Shown here: piece by piece, positions 44,513 to 52,830 of the stretch
Position numbering within the stretch: position 1 is the stretch's first letter
Layout: the number at the start of each line of letters is the position of its first letter
Assembly: GCF_928381705.1 (NCBI RefSeq)
Contig: NZ_CAKMSR010000002.1
Location: 124,001-188,000 of the forward strand
Direction: 5' to 3'
Source of the DNA: Rothia nasimurium
GTDB lineage: Bacteria > Actinomycetota > Actinomycetes > Actinomycetales > Micrococcaceae
Length of the DNA stretch: 64,000 nt
Notes under the pieces: generated by a model
The model's input: the letters and a program-made list of their open reading frames with translations, nothing else
The model's database searches: none
What the model was told of the DNA's origin: nothing
Program-made: the position numbers and the translations under genes

Positions 44513-46168
44513 CTATAGGGCGGACGGGTCTAGGGGCAGGGGCCGTGCCTCGGTCAGCAGGTAGGTTCCGCCCTCGGCTTGGAGAATCAGCTCCACGCGT
44601 TGAAGCACCCTACCATCGTGCTGACTTATACCCTGCGCTGCCAGTTCCCGATCGCTACCGGCGGGACTGTAGCCGTTCGCTTGCACCGTAGCCTGGATTC
44701 TGTAGCCGTTCTCGGTTGCCGTGATCTCGCTGATATCCACCAGTTCTGTGCTCATATCGGCTAAAGCGGCCGCGCCTTCACTTGCCAGTAGCTGGCTGTC
44801 GGCTTCAGCCAGGGGTGAGCCTAAAACCGCGTAATCGCCCATGCTCGCAGTTTCCCCAGAGGCAAGTACCCGGCTCCGGGTAGCTACGAGCTCTGCTACA
44901 AGAAGAGCTATATCGTCATCACTGGGTTCTAGGGCTACTGCCTGGTCTTGCTCGACCTCGGCCTGCGGCTTCTCGCTAGCACGCTGTTGATCTGCCCCTG
45001 ACGGTGTAAGTGCAGGAAGAGAACCCGCTGCCTCAACCGCTGCCGGGGTAGCTGAGTCCTGCTGGGGCTCTGATGCGAGCAGCTGGTACCCGGTCCCGGC
45101 TATGGCGAGAAAACCTATCAGGATAGCACCGCTCATAGCCCAGCGTTCCCGCAGATACTGCCCTACCGGTAGTCGTCCGGCCCCTTTGCCCTTCCTCCTA
45201 ATACGGGACAGCCCGCCTTGAGGCACCTTACTCCCCCGCGATACATCGGGCAGTTTCCCGTACACCTGACGGCGTTGTTTCACCGCCCGGCGGGGCTCTA
45301 CTGGCGCAGGCTGCCTGTAGGCAGGAAGACGGGGACGCACGCTCTGGTGGGCGCTGAGGTGAAGTTCGAGGGGCTCGGGGTCTGCCGCCAGCTCAATAAG
45401 TGCTAGTAGGTCAGTAAGCTGGGGCTGCTGGGCACGAGAGTCGATAGCGTCCTCAAGGGTCTGGGCAAGGGCGTCGCTGGCCTGGGGAACAGCCAGGTTC
45501 AGGGGAGCCCTCAGACGCATGGCCTTAGGCTCTTCCCCGGTGAGGCAGAGCCACAGCAGGGCAGCACAGGCTGCGATGTCATCTGCCTGCCGGCTCTTCT
45601 GCACCGCGGACGCCAGTGAGCGGGTATCAATGTCGGGGGCAAGGAGTTTCAGCTCGCCCCGCACGGTGAAGACGCAGTGGCGGGCCGCTAGCGCAGAATA
45701 GGCGAACCCCTGCTCGTGGAGGTAACCCAGCGCCTGGGTGAGAGCCCGGGCAACGGTGGTTACCTGCCCCAGGGGTAGTTTTCCCTTGGCTCGGCAATAG
45801 TCGGCGAGGGTTCCGGCCTCGGCCGCTTCATACCAAATATGGTGGGAACCCTTCGATGAGGTCACAGCATCGACCCTCAGCACTGCGGGGTGCGGGGTGA
45901 GGGAACACAGCCGTTCTGCGGATTTCGCACTAGCTTCTGCATCGCCGGTGATCTGAGTCAGAGTGTAGGGGCCCGCCTGCACCTCAAGGTAGGCGGCATT
46001 TTGGTAGCCGCAGTCCACAATCCAGGTGCTGTGGTGGGCTCCGCTTTCAAGGCGGTAGCGCGGGGTTACGTCGGGCAGGTTACCGGGTATCAGCAGGGCC
46101 TGGTCGTTTTCTGGTTCAGGCGGTGCGGACGCCCGGGTCGGCTGGGGTAGGTCTGTGGGGGTACTCAT
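44513..46168 (-). CDS. Membrane-anchored Ser/Thr kinase-like pseudokinase
   Basis: The 551-residue protein has a kinase-like N-terminal domain (about 35-270), a basic juxtamembrane stretch, one membrane helix near 343-364 (SGAILIGFLAIAGTGY) and an outside domain of about 185 residues. The kinase core keeps the helical scaffold (ALGYLHEQGFAYSALAARHC), but the catalytic HRD region reads AARHCVF, the DFG position reads APDID, and no glycine-rich loop or VAxK lysine is visible. It is therefore probably not catalytic. Such proteins, like the MviN/FhaA-binding pseudokinases, act as scaffolds or sensors. It is divergent from lipB across a region with an inverted repeat. Confidence 0.7.
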   Translation of the reverse strand: MSTPTDLPQPTRASAPPEPENDQALLIPGNLPDVTPRYRLESGAHHSTWIVDCGYQNAAYLEVQAGPYTLTQITGDAEASAKSAERLCSLTPHPAVLRVDAVTSSKGSHHIWYEAAEAGTLADYCRAKGKLPLGQVTTVARALTQALGYLHEQGFAYSALAARHCVFTVRGELKLLAPDIDTRSLASAVQKSRQADDIAACAALLWLCLTGEEPKAMRLRAPLNLAVPQASDALAQTLEDAIDSRAQQPQLTDLLALIELAADPEPLELHLSAHQSVRPRLPAYRQPAPVEPRRAVKQRRQVYGKLPDVSRGSKVPQGGLSRIRRKGKGAGRLPVGQYLRERWAMSGAILIGFLAIAGTGYQLLASEPQQDSATPAAVEAAGSLPALTPSGADQQRASEKPQAEVEQDQAVALEPSDDDIALLVAELVATRSRVLASGETASMGDYAVLGSPLAEADSQLLASEGAAALADMSTELVDISEITATENGYRIQATVQANGYSPAGSDRELAAQGISQHDGRVLQRVELILQAEGGTYLLTEARPLPLDPSAL

Positions 46169-46208
46169 GCTTTAGCTATACACCACCTGATAGAGCCACC
46201 GCCGGGAG

Positions 46209-46263
46209 TATCCACAGGGCTAGCATTTACGCTAGTCAACTGCATGAAGGTGCCCTGTGGATA
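46209..46263. repeat. 12-bp inverted repeat of DnaA-box-like sequence
   Basis: TATCCACAGGGC (46209-46220) and its exact complement GCCCTGTGGATA (46252-46263) flank 31 bases that themselves hold CTAGC/GCTAG. It lies between divergent starts, so it is not a terminator; a protein-binding site or cruciform is more likely. Confidence 0.75.
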
Positions 46264-46363
46264 AAAACGTCATCTAGCGTCACAGCACCACATCCCGGGT
46301 TCAGACGGCCAGAGTCTCCCTGAATATTTTCGCCCCACCGTCAAAAGGGCTACCCTAGAAGGT

Positions 46364-47041
46364 ATGGCACTTTTGTTTGAACGGGTCGGGCTTGCCCCCG
46401 ACTATGTGGAATACACCTCAGCGCTGGACTACCAGCGCACCGTCCACGAAGAAGTCGCCACCGGCGTCCGGCAAAATACCGTCCTACTGCTAGAACACGA
46501 AGAAGTCATTACCGCCGGTAAGCGCACCGAAGACCACGAATACCCGACCGATAACCGCGTGCCCGTCATCAAAATTGACCGCGGCGGTAAGCTCACCTGG
46601 CACGGCCCCGGCCAGCTGGTTGGCTACCCTATCGTGCAGCTGCCCGAGCCCATCGACGTCGTCCGCTACGTGCGGGTACTCGAAGAGGTGCTCATCAACG
46701 TCCTGACCGACCTGGGCATCACCTGCCAGCGAGTCGAGGGGCGCTCAGGCGTTTGGGTGCTAGGCGATGGCGCCCTGGTGCAAGATAAAAAAATTGCAGC
46801 TATCGGCATCCGCGTTGCAAAGAACACCACCATGCACGGCTTCTCCATCAACTGCAATAACCCCACCGACCCCTTCGGCGCCTTTATCCCCTGCGGCATC
46901 ACCGATGCGGGCGTCACCACCATTAGCGAACAACTCGGCCGGAATATAACCCCCGCCGATATTGTTGACCGAGTAGAAGAAGAGCTGGCCCGTTACGCCG
47001 ACCAGCTCGCCGCCGACTTCACACCGGCCCCCAGCGCATAA
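46364..47041 (+). CDS. lipB: Octanoyltransferase LipB
   Basis: The 225-residue protein has [20 protein letters not shown], the Lys in [13 protein letters not shown], and FGAFIPCGI with the catalytic Cys. It moves octanoyl from acyl-carrier protein to lipoyl domains. TACCCT ends seven bases before the ATG, so the message may be leaderless, though AGAAGGT is also close. lipA follows in the same direction, 67 bases on. Confidence 0.95.
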   Translation: MALLFERVGLAPDYVEYTSALDYQRTVHEEVATGVRQNTVLLLEHEEVITAGKRTEDHEYPTDNRVPVIKIDRGGKLTWHGPGQLVGYPIVQLPEPIDVVRYVRVLEEVLINVLTDLGITCQRVEGRSGVWVLGDGALVQDKKIAAIGIRVAKNTTMHGFSINCNNPTDPFGAFIPCGITDAGVTTISEQLGRNITPADIVDRVEEELARYADQLAADFTPAPSA

Positions 47042-47108
47042 ACCGCTCCCCGGCAGAAGCCGCCAGCACACCCACCACAGGTTTACCACCAAAGGAGAAC
47101 CCCACCTC

Positions 47109-48116
47109 ATGAGCGCCCAGCCAGAAGGCCGCAAGCTACTTCGCGTTGAAGCCCGCAATGCAGAGGTCCCCATCGAGAAGAAGCCCTCATGGATCAAAAC
47201 CAAGGCCAAGGTTGGCCCCGAATACAAAGAAATGGTTGATCTAGCCCGAGGCTCTGGCCTTCACACCGTGTGTGAAGAGGCCGGCTGCCCCAACATCTAC
47301 GAGTGCTGGGAAGACCGCGAAGCAACCTACCTGATTGGCGGTTCAGAGTGCACCCGTCGCTGCGACTTCTGCATGATCGACACCGGTAAGCCCGTTGCTA
47401 TTGACCGCACCGAGCCCCTTAAGGTGGCCCTCAACGTCAAGAAGATGGGCCTGCGCTACGCCACCGTCACCGGTGTAGCCCGTGACGATCTTGAGGACGG
47501 CGGCGCCTGGCTTTATGCCGAAACCATCCGCCAGATTCACCGCGTTTCCCCCAACACCGGCGTCGAAATCCTGATCCCCGACTTCAAGGGTAAGGAAGAG
47601 GACGTGCAGCAGGTCATCGATGCAGCCCCCGAGGTCTTCGCCCACAACCTTGAGACCGTCCCGCGTATCTTCCGTCAGATTCGCCCCGCCTTCCGCTACG
47701 AGCGCTCCCTGGACGTCATCACCCAGGGCAAGGAAGCCGGTCTGATTACCAAGTCCAACCTGATCCTGGGCATGGGTGAAACCAACGAAGAGGTCTACGA
47801 GGCCCTCTGCGATCTGCACGATGCCGGCTGCGACCTGATTACCCTCACCCAGTACCTGCGCCCGGGCCCCCTCTTCCATCCCATCGAGCGTTGGGTCAAG
47901 CCCGCCGAGTTCGTTGAGCTCTCAAAGATGGCCGAAGAGATTGGCTTTGCCGGTGTAATGGCAGGTCCCATGGTGCGCTCGTCCTACCGGGCCGGTAAGC
48001 TCTGGGCCCGTGCCATGAAGAAGCAGGGACGCGAAATCCCTGAGCACCTGTCGCATATCGACGACTCAGGCTTTGCTATGCAGGAGGCTAGCTCCCTGGT
48101 AGCAGCAGGGGCCTAA
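47109..48116 (+). CDS. lipA: Lipoyl synthase LipA
   Basis: A 335-residue radical-SAM enzyme with both iron-sulfur motifs: [12 protein letters not shown] (auxiliary cluster) and CTRRCDFC (SAM cluster), plus the C-terminal VRSSYRAG serine motif. It inserts two sulfurs into protein-bound octanoyl groups, completing lipoate on SucB and related proteins. AAAGGAGAA precedes the ATG. Confidence 0.95.
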
Positions 48117-48138
48117 AGGACGCTACCCCCTAGGGTTT

Positions 48139-48171
48139 CAAGCGCCCACCGGTTTCATCGGTGGGCGCTTG
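48139..48171 (+). terminator. Hairpin after lipA
   Basis: CAAGCGCCCACCG (48139-48151) pairs perfectly with CGGTGGGCGCTTG (48159-48171). Confidence 0.7.
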
Positions 48172-48242
48172 CCGTATAGAATGGGTAAGTTAGGGCGCGT
48201 ATCGCACCCGCCCGCCCAGAATCGACTCACGAAGGAAACACA

Positions 48243-48992
48243 GTGGCTGAATCCCGTGGCAGCACCCGCGCACAGACCCGCGAAGAAAAGAAGAAGGCTC
48301 GCGAAGAGCGCCGCGCCAAGCGCGGCCCCGGCATGTTTGCTCAGATGAAGCAGGTCTATGCTATGACCCGCGAGCAGGACCCCAACATCCCCTGGATTCT
48401 TGCTCTGGTCTTCTTTGGCACCGTCCTGGTCTTCCTGCTGATCGGCCTGCTGCTCAACAACTGGATTACCTTCCTTCTCATCGGTATCCCCCTGGGCGTT
48501 CTTTTCTCTGTCATGGTGCTCTCCCGCCGGGCAGAAAAGGCAGCTTTCGCCCAGCTGGAAGGCCAGCCCGGTCGCTCCGGTGCAGCTCTTTCAACCCTGC
48601 GCCGCGGTTGGATTTTCGAGCAGCAGCCCGTTGCCGCTAACAAGTCCCAGGACATCGTCTTCCGCGCCATCGGCCGCCCCGGCATCGTCCTGGTCACCGA
48701 AGGCCCTACCGGCCGCGTCAACGGCCTGGTCCAGAAGGAAAAGCTCAAGTACGCCAAGATCGTACCGACCGTTCCCGTAACCGTCATCAACACCGGGCAC
48801 GCTGACGGCCAGGTTGAACTCAAGCAGCTCACCAAGACCATGAACAAGCTGCCCAAGAAGCTCACCCAGCAGGAAATGCACCAGGTAGCTAACCGCATTG
48901 ATTCGCTCTCCAAGCACAACAACATGCTGAACGCTATTCCTAAGGGTATTGACCCCATGCGTATGCGCCCCGACCGTCGAGGCATGCGCTAA
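48243..48992 (+). CDS. DUF4191 membrane protein
   Basis: The 249-residue protein has a basic N-terminus, two membrane helices (about 57-78 and 80-100) and a cytosolic C-terminal domain (ALSTLRRGWIFEQQPVAAN ... GRPGIVLVTEGP). It matches DUF4191, found after lipA in many actinobacteria. Function unknown; the neighbourhood suggests a link to lipoate but is only positional. A GTG start follows AAGGAA. Confidence 0.85.
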   Translation: MAESRGSTRAQTREEKKKAREERRAKRGPGMFAQMKQVYAMTREQDPNIPWILALVFFGTVLVFLLIGLLLNNWITFLLIGIPLGVLFSVMVLSRRAEKAAFAQLEGQPGRSGAALSTLRRGWIFEQQPVAANKSQDIVFRAIGRPGIVLVTEGPTGRVNGLVQKEKLKYAKIVPTVPVTVINTGHADGQVELKQLTKTMNKLPKKLTQQEMHQVANRIDSLSKHNNMLNAIPKGIDPMRMRPDRRGMR

Positions 48993-49005
48993 GCCGCAGG
49001 TTTCC

Positions 49006-49055
49006 CATCAAGAAGGGGCCCGCTCAACAGATGTTGAGCGGGCCCCTTCTTGATG
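49006..49055. terminator. Perfect 24-bp palindromic hairpin between convergent genes
   Basis: CATCAAGAAGGGGCCCGCTC and ACA (49006-49029) are exactly complementary to 49032-49055 around two bases. It should end transcription from both the DUF4191 gene and the VTT-like gene. Confidence 0.85.
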
Positions 49056-49066
49056 CGTACAGGCTT

Positions 49067-49780
49067 TTACTGCACGGGCTTCTTCTTTGAACCGCGCCAC
49101 CAGTTCATGATGAAAACGTAGGCAATCAGTGCCAGGGTTATCTGCATCATGTAGCGGTCGATGGTCTCAAGGGTGGGCTGGATACCCTCGCCGAAACGCA
49201 GCCCCAGGTAGAGGTAAAAGAGTTTATTGCCGATTGCTAGCAGGTAGATGTAGAGGCCGATAACCCAGCCCTTGAGCTGACGGATACCGGCGATAGCCAC
49301 CAGAATCGTCGCCGGAATCGGTGAGAAAGGGATAAAACCCAGCAGCAGACTCAGAAAAAGGTGCTTCTCAACAAAACCCTCAAGTTTGCGCCACCATAGG
49401 GGGGTGTGGTTGGCGAACAGCCAGGTGATGAAATCCTGCCCCCAGTGCTTCCCCATAAAGAAGTAGACCGCCATGAACTTGATGTGGCTGGCGGCAGCAG
49501 CTGCTGTCAGGGCTGCCAGTATGAGGGCAGCTCCCTGATTCTGGGCAGCGGTAATCAGCAGCCCCAGCCCCGAACCGGTCAGCAAAGAAACCAGCCAGGG
49601 CGCGTTGACCAGCAGATTAGGTCGCAGGGGAATCATGACCATCGAGAAAATGGTCATGAAGGCGAGCAGGCTCAGCAAGATCTTGTCGATTGGCCTGGGC
49701 TGGATCAGAAAGGACGGCAGCGCCGGGTCGTTCTCTTTCGGCGGCTCTTCGCCGGTAGGGTTCGTCATATCGTCTTTCAT
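49067..49780 (-). CDS. DedA/VTT-like membrane protein
   Basis: A 237-residue protein with about six membrane segments. The central part (LFLSLLLGFIPFSPIPATIL, then VAIAGIRQLKGWVIGLYIY) resembles the re-entrant loop region of VTT/SNARE-associated proteins, which move lipid carriers across membranes. The match is by pattern only. It begins directly after the RDD gene stop on the same strand, so the two are coupled. Confidence 0.55.
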   Translation of the reverse strand: MKDDMTNPTGEEPPKENDPALPSFLIQPRPIDKILLSLLAFMTIFSMVMIPLRPNLLVNAPWLVSLLTGSGLGLLITAAQNQGAALILAALTAAAAASHIKFMAVYFFMGKHWGQDFITWLFANHTPLWWRKLEGFVEKHLFLSLLLGFIPFSPIPATILVAIAGIRQLKGWVIGLYIYLLAIGNKLFYLYLGLRFGEGIQPTLETIDRYMMQITLALIAYVFIMNWWRGSKKKPVQ

Positions 49781-50242
49781 TTATCGAATCATCACCAAAA
49801 TAGTGTGGCGAGCCCGGTCGTGCAGGCCGCGCTGGTCGGCATCCATAATGACAACAGGTAGCACCAGCATGACCATAGACTGGCGAATCAGAGCGGTCAG
49901 CCAGCCAGCGGGCTTACCATCAAGTCGCTGTACCTGCATACCGAGAGCAAAATGCCCCACCGTATGCCCCATAAAACCGACAGCAGCAACCATATAGAGC
50001 CAGAAAATAACCAGCTGGGCAACATCAAGCACAGCGGTATTCACGCCCGGAAAAACCGTCTGCCCCAGCACAAAAAACATGCCCTCAATGAGCAGCCAGT
50101 CAATCCAAAAGGCCAGCAAACGGCGCACCGGGCGAGCGATAGCACCCCGCCCCGACCGCGGCCTGCCCATATTCTGCCCGGGGTACTCCTGGTCGGTAGG
50201 AGCCCCCTCTATCCAAGAACCTAAATCTCTTCTCGTAACCAC
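49781..50242 (-). CDS. RDD-family membrane protein
   Basis: About 153 residues from the GTG at 50242 (VVTRRDLGSWIEG), the usual beginning of the RDD protein beside glnA in actinobacteria; the frame to 50332 is not needed. RRLLAFWIDWLLIEGMFFVL carries the R and D of the family, and later HDRARHTILVMI. Three membrane segments. Function unknown; it is divergent from glnA across the GlnR-like operator. Confidence 0.8.
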   Translation of the reverse strand: MVTRRDLGSWIEGAPTDQEYPGQNMGRPRSGRGAIARPVRRLLAFWIDWLLIEGMFFVLGQTVFPGVNTAVLDVAQLVIFWLYMVAAVGFMGHTVGHFALGMQVQRLDGKPAGWLTALIRQSMVMLVLPVVIMDADQRGLHDRARHTILVMIR

Positions 50243-50370
50243 CCAACTAACCTTACCGGCTATTACCCCCTTTCCGCCCAAGAAAACCGGGCGCAGGCGT
50301 CCTACCCTCTGAGAAACCCGGCCCCAAACCACCTACACTAGGAAAGGGGAACCTAGCCACCCAAACCCAC

Positions 50371-50438
50371 GTAACACCAACGCAACTCAAGCGCCGGTAC
50401 GTTACACACGCGAAACAAAAGCGATACTTTAGGGCAAA
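50371..50438 (+). promoter_or_regulatory. GlnR-type operator upstream of glnA
   Basis: Half-sites spaced 11 bp apart: GTTAC (50401-50405), GAAAC (50412-50416), GATAC (50423-50427) and GCAAA (50434-50438) match the a-b-a-b pattern GTnAC-n6-GAAAC. A second pair GTAAC (50371-50375) and GCAAC (50382-50386) lies just upstream. GlnR binds such boxes and controls nitrogen genes in response to nitrogen limitation; the site is 90-160 bases before the glnA start. Confidence 0.7.
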
Positions 50439-50527
50439 AAATACACCCTAGGCTAGAAACAACAGCGAGGGAGCCCACCCAACCGGGCACCCATGGGTCG
50501 AAAACAACTCAAGGAGAACAAACGACC

Positions 50528-51952
50528 ATGTTCACTACCGCACAGGAAGTCCTCGACTTCATCAAGAACGAAGACATCAAGTTCGTTGACATCCGCTTCT
50601 GCGACCTGCCCGGCGTACAGCAGCACTTCAACCTGCCCGCTAAGGCTATCGACGAAGACTTCTTCACCGTAGGCCAGATGTTCGACGGCTCCTCAATCCG
50701 CGGCTTCCAGGGCATCGCCGAATCAGACATGCAGCTGATCCCCGACGTCACCAGCTGCTACGTTGACCCCTTCCGCCTTGAGAAGACCCTGGTCGTTACC
50801 GGCTCCATCGTCAACCCCCGCACCGGCGAGTCCTACCACCGCGACCCCCGCGGCGTCGCCGAACGCGCCGAAGAATACCTGAAGTCAACCGGTATCGCTG
50901 ACACCGCCTTCTTCGCATCAGAAGCAGAATTCTTCGTCTTCGAAAACGTCCAGCACGAAGTTACCCCCCAGTCAGTCTTCTTCAAGATCGACTCAGACGA
51001 GGCACCCTGGAACTCCGGCCGCAAGGAAGAGGGCGGCAACCTCGGTAACAAGACCCTCACCAAGGGCGGCTACTTCCCCGTTTCCCCCGTCGACAAGCAG
51101 GCTGACCTGCGTGACGCCATGTGCGTAGCCCTCCACGAGGTAGGCCTCGAAGTAGAGCGCTCCCACCACGAAGTAGGCGCCCCCGGCCAGGCTGAGATCA
51201 ACTACAAGTTCTCCACCCTCACCCAGGCAGCAGACGACCTGCTCAAGTTCAAGTACGTCATCAAGAACACCGCTGACCAGTGGGGCAAGACCGTCACCTT
51301 CATGCCCAAGCCCGTCTTCGGCGACAACGGCTCAGGCATGCACTGCCACCAGTCACTCTGGCAGAACGGTGAACCTCTCTTCTACGATGAGCGCGGCTAT
51401 GCAGGTCTCTCCGACGTCGCCCGTTGGTACATCGGTGGTCTGATTGAGCACTCCTCAGCAGTGCTGGCCTTCACCAACCCCACCGTCAACTCCTACAAGC
51501 GCCTGGTCCCCGGCTACGAAGCACCGGTCAACATGGTGTACTCCCAGGGCAACCGTTCCGCCGGCATCCGCATCCCCATTACCGGCACCAACCCCAAGGC
51601 AAAGCGCCTCGAGTTCCGCGCACCCGACCCCTCCTCCAACCCCTACCTGGCTTTCGCAGCCCAGCTCATGGCAGGTCTGGACGGCATCCGCAACCGCATC
51701 GAACCCCCTGCACCCATCGACAAGGACCTCTACGAGCTGCCCGCCGAAGAAGCAGCAGACATCAAGAAGGCACCCGCCAACCTTGAAGAAGCCCTTGACG
51801 CCCTCGAAAAGGACCACGACTTCCTGCTGGCAGGCGACGTCTTCACCGAAGACCTCATCTCAGCCTGGATCGACTACAAGCGCAGCAACGAGCTCGCTCC
51901 CCTGCTGCTGGTCCCCCACCCCCTCGAATACCAGATGTACTACGGCGTCTAA
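50528..51952 (+). CDS. glnA: Glutamine synthetase type I (adenylylated)
   Basis: A 474-residue GSI enzyme: [17 protein letters not shown] near 57, [28 protein letters not shown] near 260-277 and NRSAGIRIP. The loop [11 protein letters not shown] carries Tyr402, the expected adenylylation site for GlnE, so this is the regulated beta type. It makes glutamine from glutamate, ammonia and ATP. AAGGAGAA precedes the ATG. A GlnR-type operator lies upstream. Confidence 0.95.
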   Translation: MFTTAQEVLDFIKNEDIKFVDIRFCDLPGVQQHFNLPAKAIDEDFFTVGQMFDGSSIRGFQGIAESDMQLIPDVTSCYVDPFRLEKTLVVTGSIVNPRTGESYHRDPRGVAERAEEYLKSTGIADTAFFASEAEFFVFENVQHEVTPQSVFFKIDSDEAPWNSGRKEEGGNLGNKTLTKGGYFPVSPVDKQADLRDAMCVALHEVGLEVERSHHEVGAPGQAEINYKFSTLTQAADDLLKFKYVIKNTADQWGKTVTFMPKPVFGDNGSGMHCHQSLWQNGEPLFYDERGYAGLSDVARWYIGGLIEHSSAVLAFTNPTVNSYKRLVPGYEAPVNMVYSQGNRSAGIRIPITGTNPKAKRLEFRAPDPSSNPYLAFAAQLMAGLDGIRNRIEPPAPIDKDLYELPAEEAADIKKAPANLEEALDALEKDHDFLLAGDVFTEDLISAWIDYKRSNELAPLLLVPHPLEYQMYYGV

Positions 51953-51980
51953 GCCCCGGTAAACTGACATTCACAAGCAC

Positions 51981-52027
51981 AAAGCCGCGCTGGCGTCCGC
52001 ACCGCAAGGACGCCGCAGCGCGGCTTT
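51981..52027 (+). terminator. Terminator of glnA
   Basis: AAAGCCGCGCTG (51981-51992) pairs with CAGCGCGGCTTT (52016-52027), with an inner GCGTCC/GGACGC stem, and ends in TTTT. Confidence 0.8.
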
Positions 52028-52062
52028 TGCGCACACCCGCCGCTTACCCCAAGGAGATAACC

Positions 52063-52815
52063 ATGAGCCCCCAAAGCACCATTCTCGAAGGCCGCTCCAC
52101 CATCTACCGCAACGAGGTCTTCCAAACCGGCCTGATGAGCCAGCTACTCGACGGCATCTACGACGGGGATATGACCATCGGCGAGCTACTGGGTCACGGC
52201 AACTTCGGCGTGGGCACCTTCGACAGCCTCGACGGGGAAATGATCGTGCTTGACGGCACCTGCTACCAGATGCGCTACGACGGTTCCATCTCGCTCGCCT
52301 CGCTCGACCAGAAGACCCCCTTTGCCGTCATCACTAACTTCGTGCCCGCCATCAAGCGCGAACTCCCCACCAACCTGCTGCGCACCTCAGCTAGCCAGGT
52401 ACTGGATAACTTCACCCTGTCAGATAACTACATGTACGCCATCAAGATTGTGGGCGACTTCGAGTGGGTACGCACCCGCACCGTCAAGAAACAGGAGAAG
52501 CCCTACCCCAAGATGGTAGACGCCGTAGAGGGTGAAGACATCGTCCAGTTCGACAATGTACCCGGCACCATCGTGGGCTTCCGCACTCCCATCTACGAGC
52601 AGGGTATCGGTGTGCCCGGCTGCCATGCCCACTTCATCGACGACGAGCGCACCCGCGGCGGGCATGTGGTCGACTTCAAGCTGCGCAGCGCCCACGTGGA
52701 AATCTGCCCCGGCACCGGCCTGCGCCTACACCTGCCCCTGAACGAAGCCTTCTCGAACGCAGACCTATCGCCTGAAGACCTGGCAGACCAGATTTCAAAG
52801 GCTGAGAAGCACTAG
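52063..52815 (+). CDS. budA: Acetolactate decarboxylase
   Basis: The 250-residue protein from ATG 52063 (AAGGAG seven bases before) has GHGNFGVGTFDSLDGEM and the zinc-ligand region GCHAHFIDDERTRGGHV. It converts 2-acetolactate to acetoin, a neutral overflow product. Its acetolactate synthase and butanediol dehydrogenase are not near. It is alone between glnA and glnE, converging on glnE. Confidence 0.95.
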   Translation: MSPQSTILEGRSTIYRNEVFQTGLMSQLLDGIYDGDMTIGELLGHGNFGVGTFDSLDGEMIVLDGTCYQMRYDGSISLASLDQKTPFAVITNFVPAIKRELPTNLLRTSASQVLDNFTLSDNYMYAIKIVGDFEWVRTRTVKKQEKPYPKMVDAVEGEDIVQFDNVPGTIVGFRTPIYEQGIGVPGCHAHFIDDERTRGGHVVDFKLRSAHVEICPGTGLRLHLPLNEAFSNADLSPEDLADQISKAEKH

Positions 52816-52830
52816 GTAAACGGCTAATCT

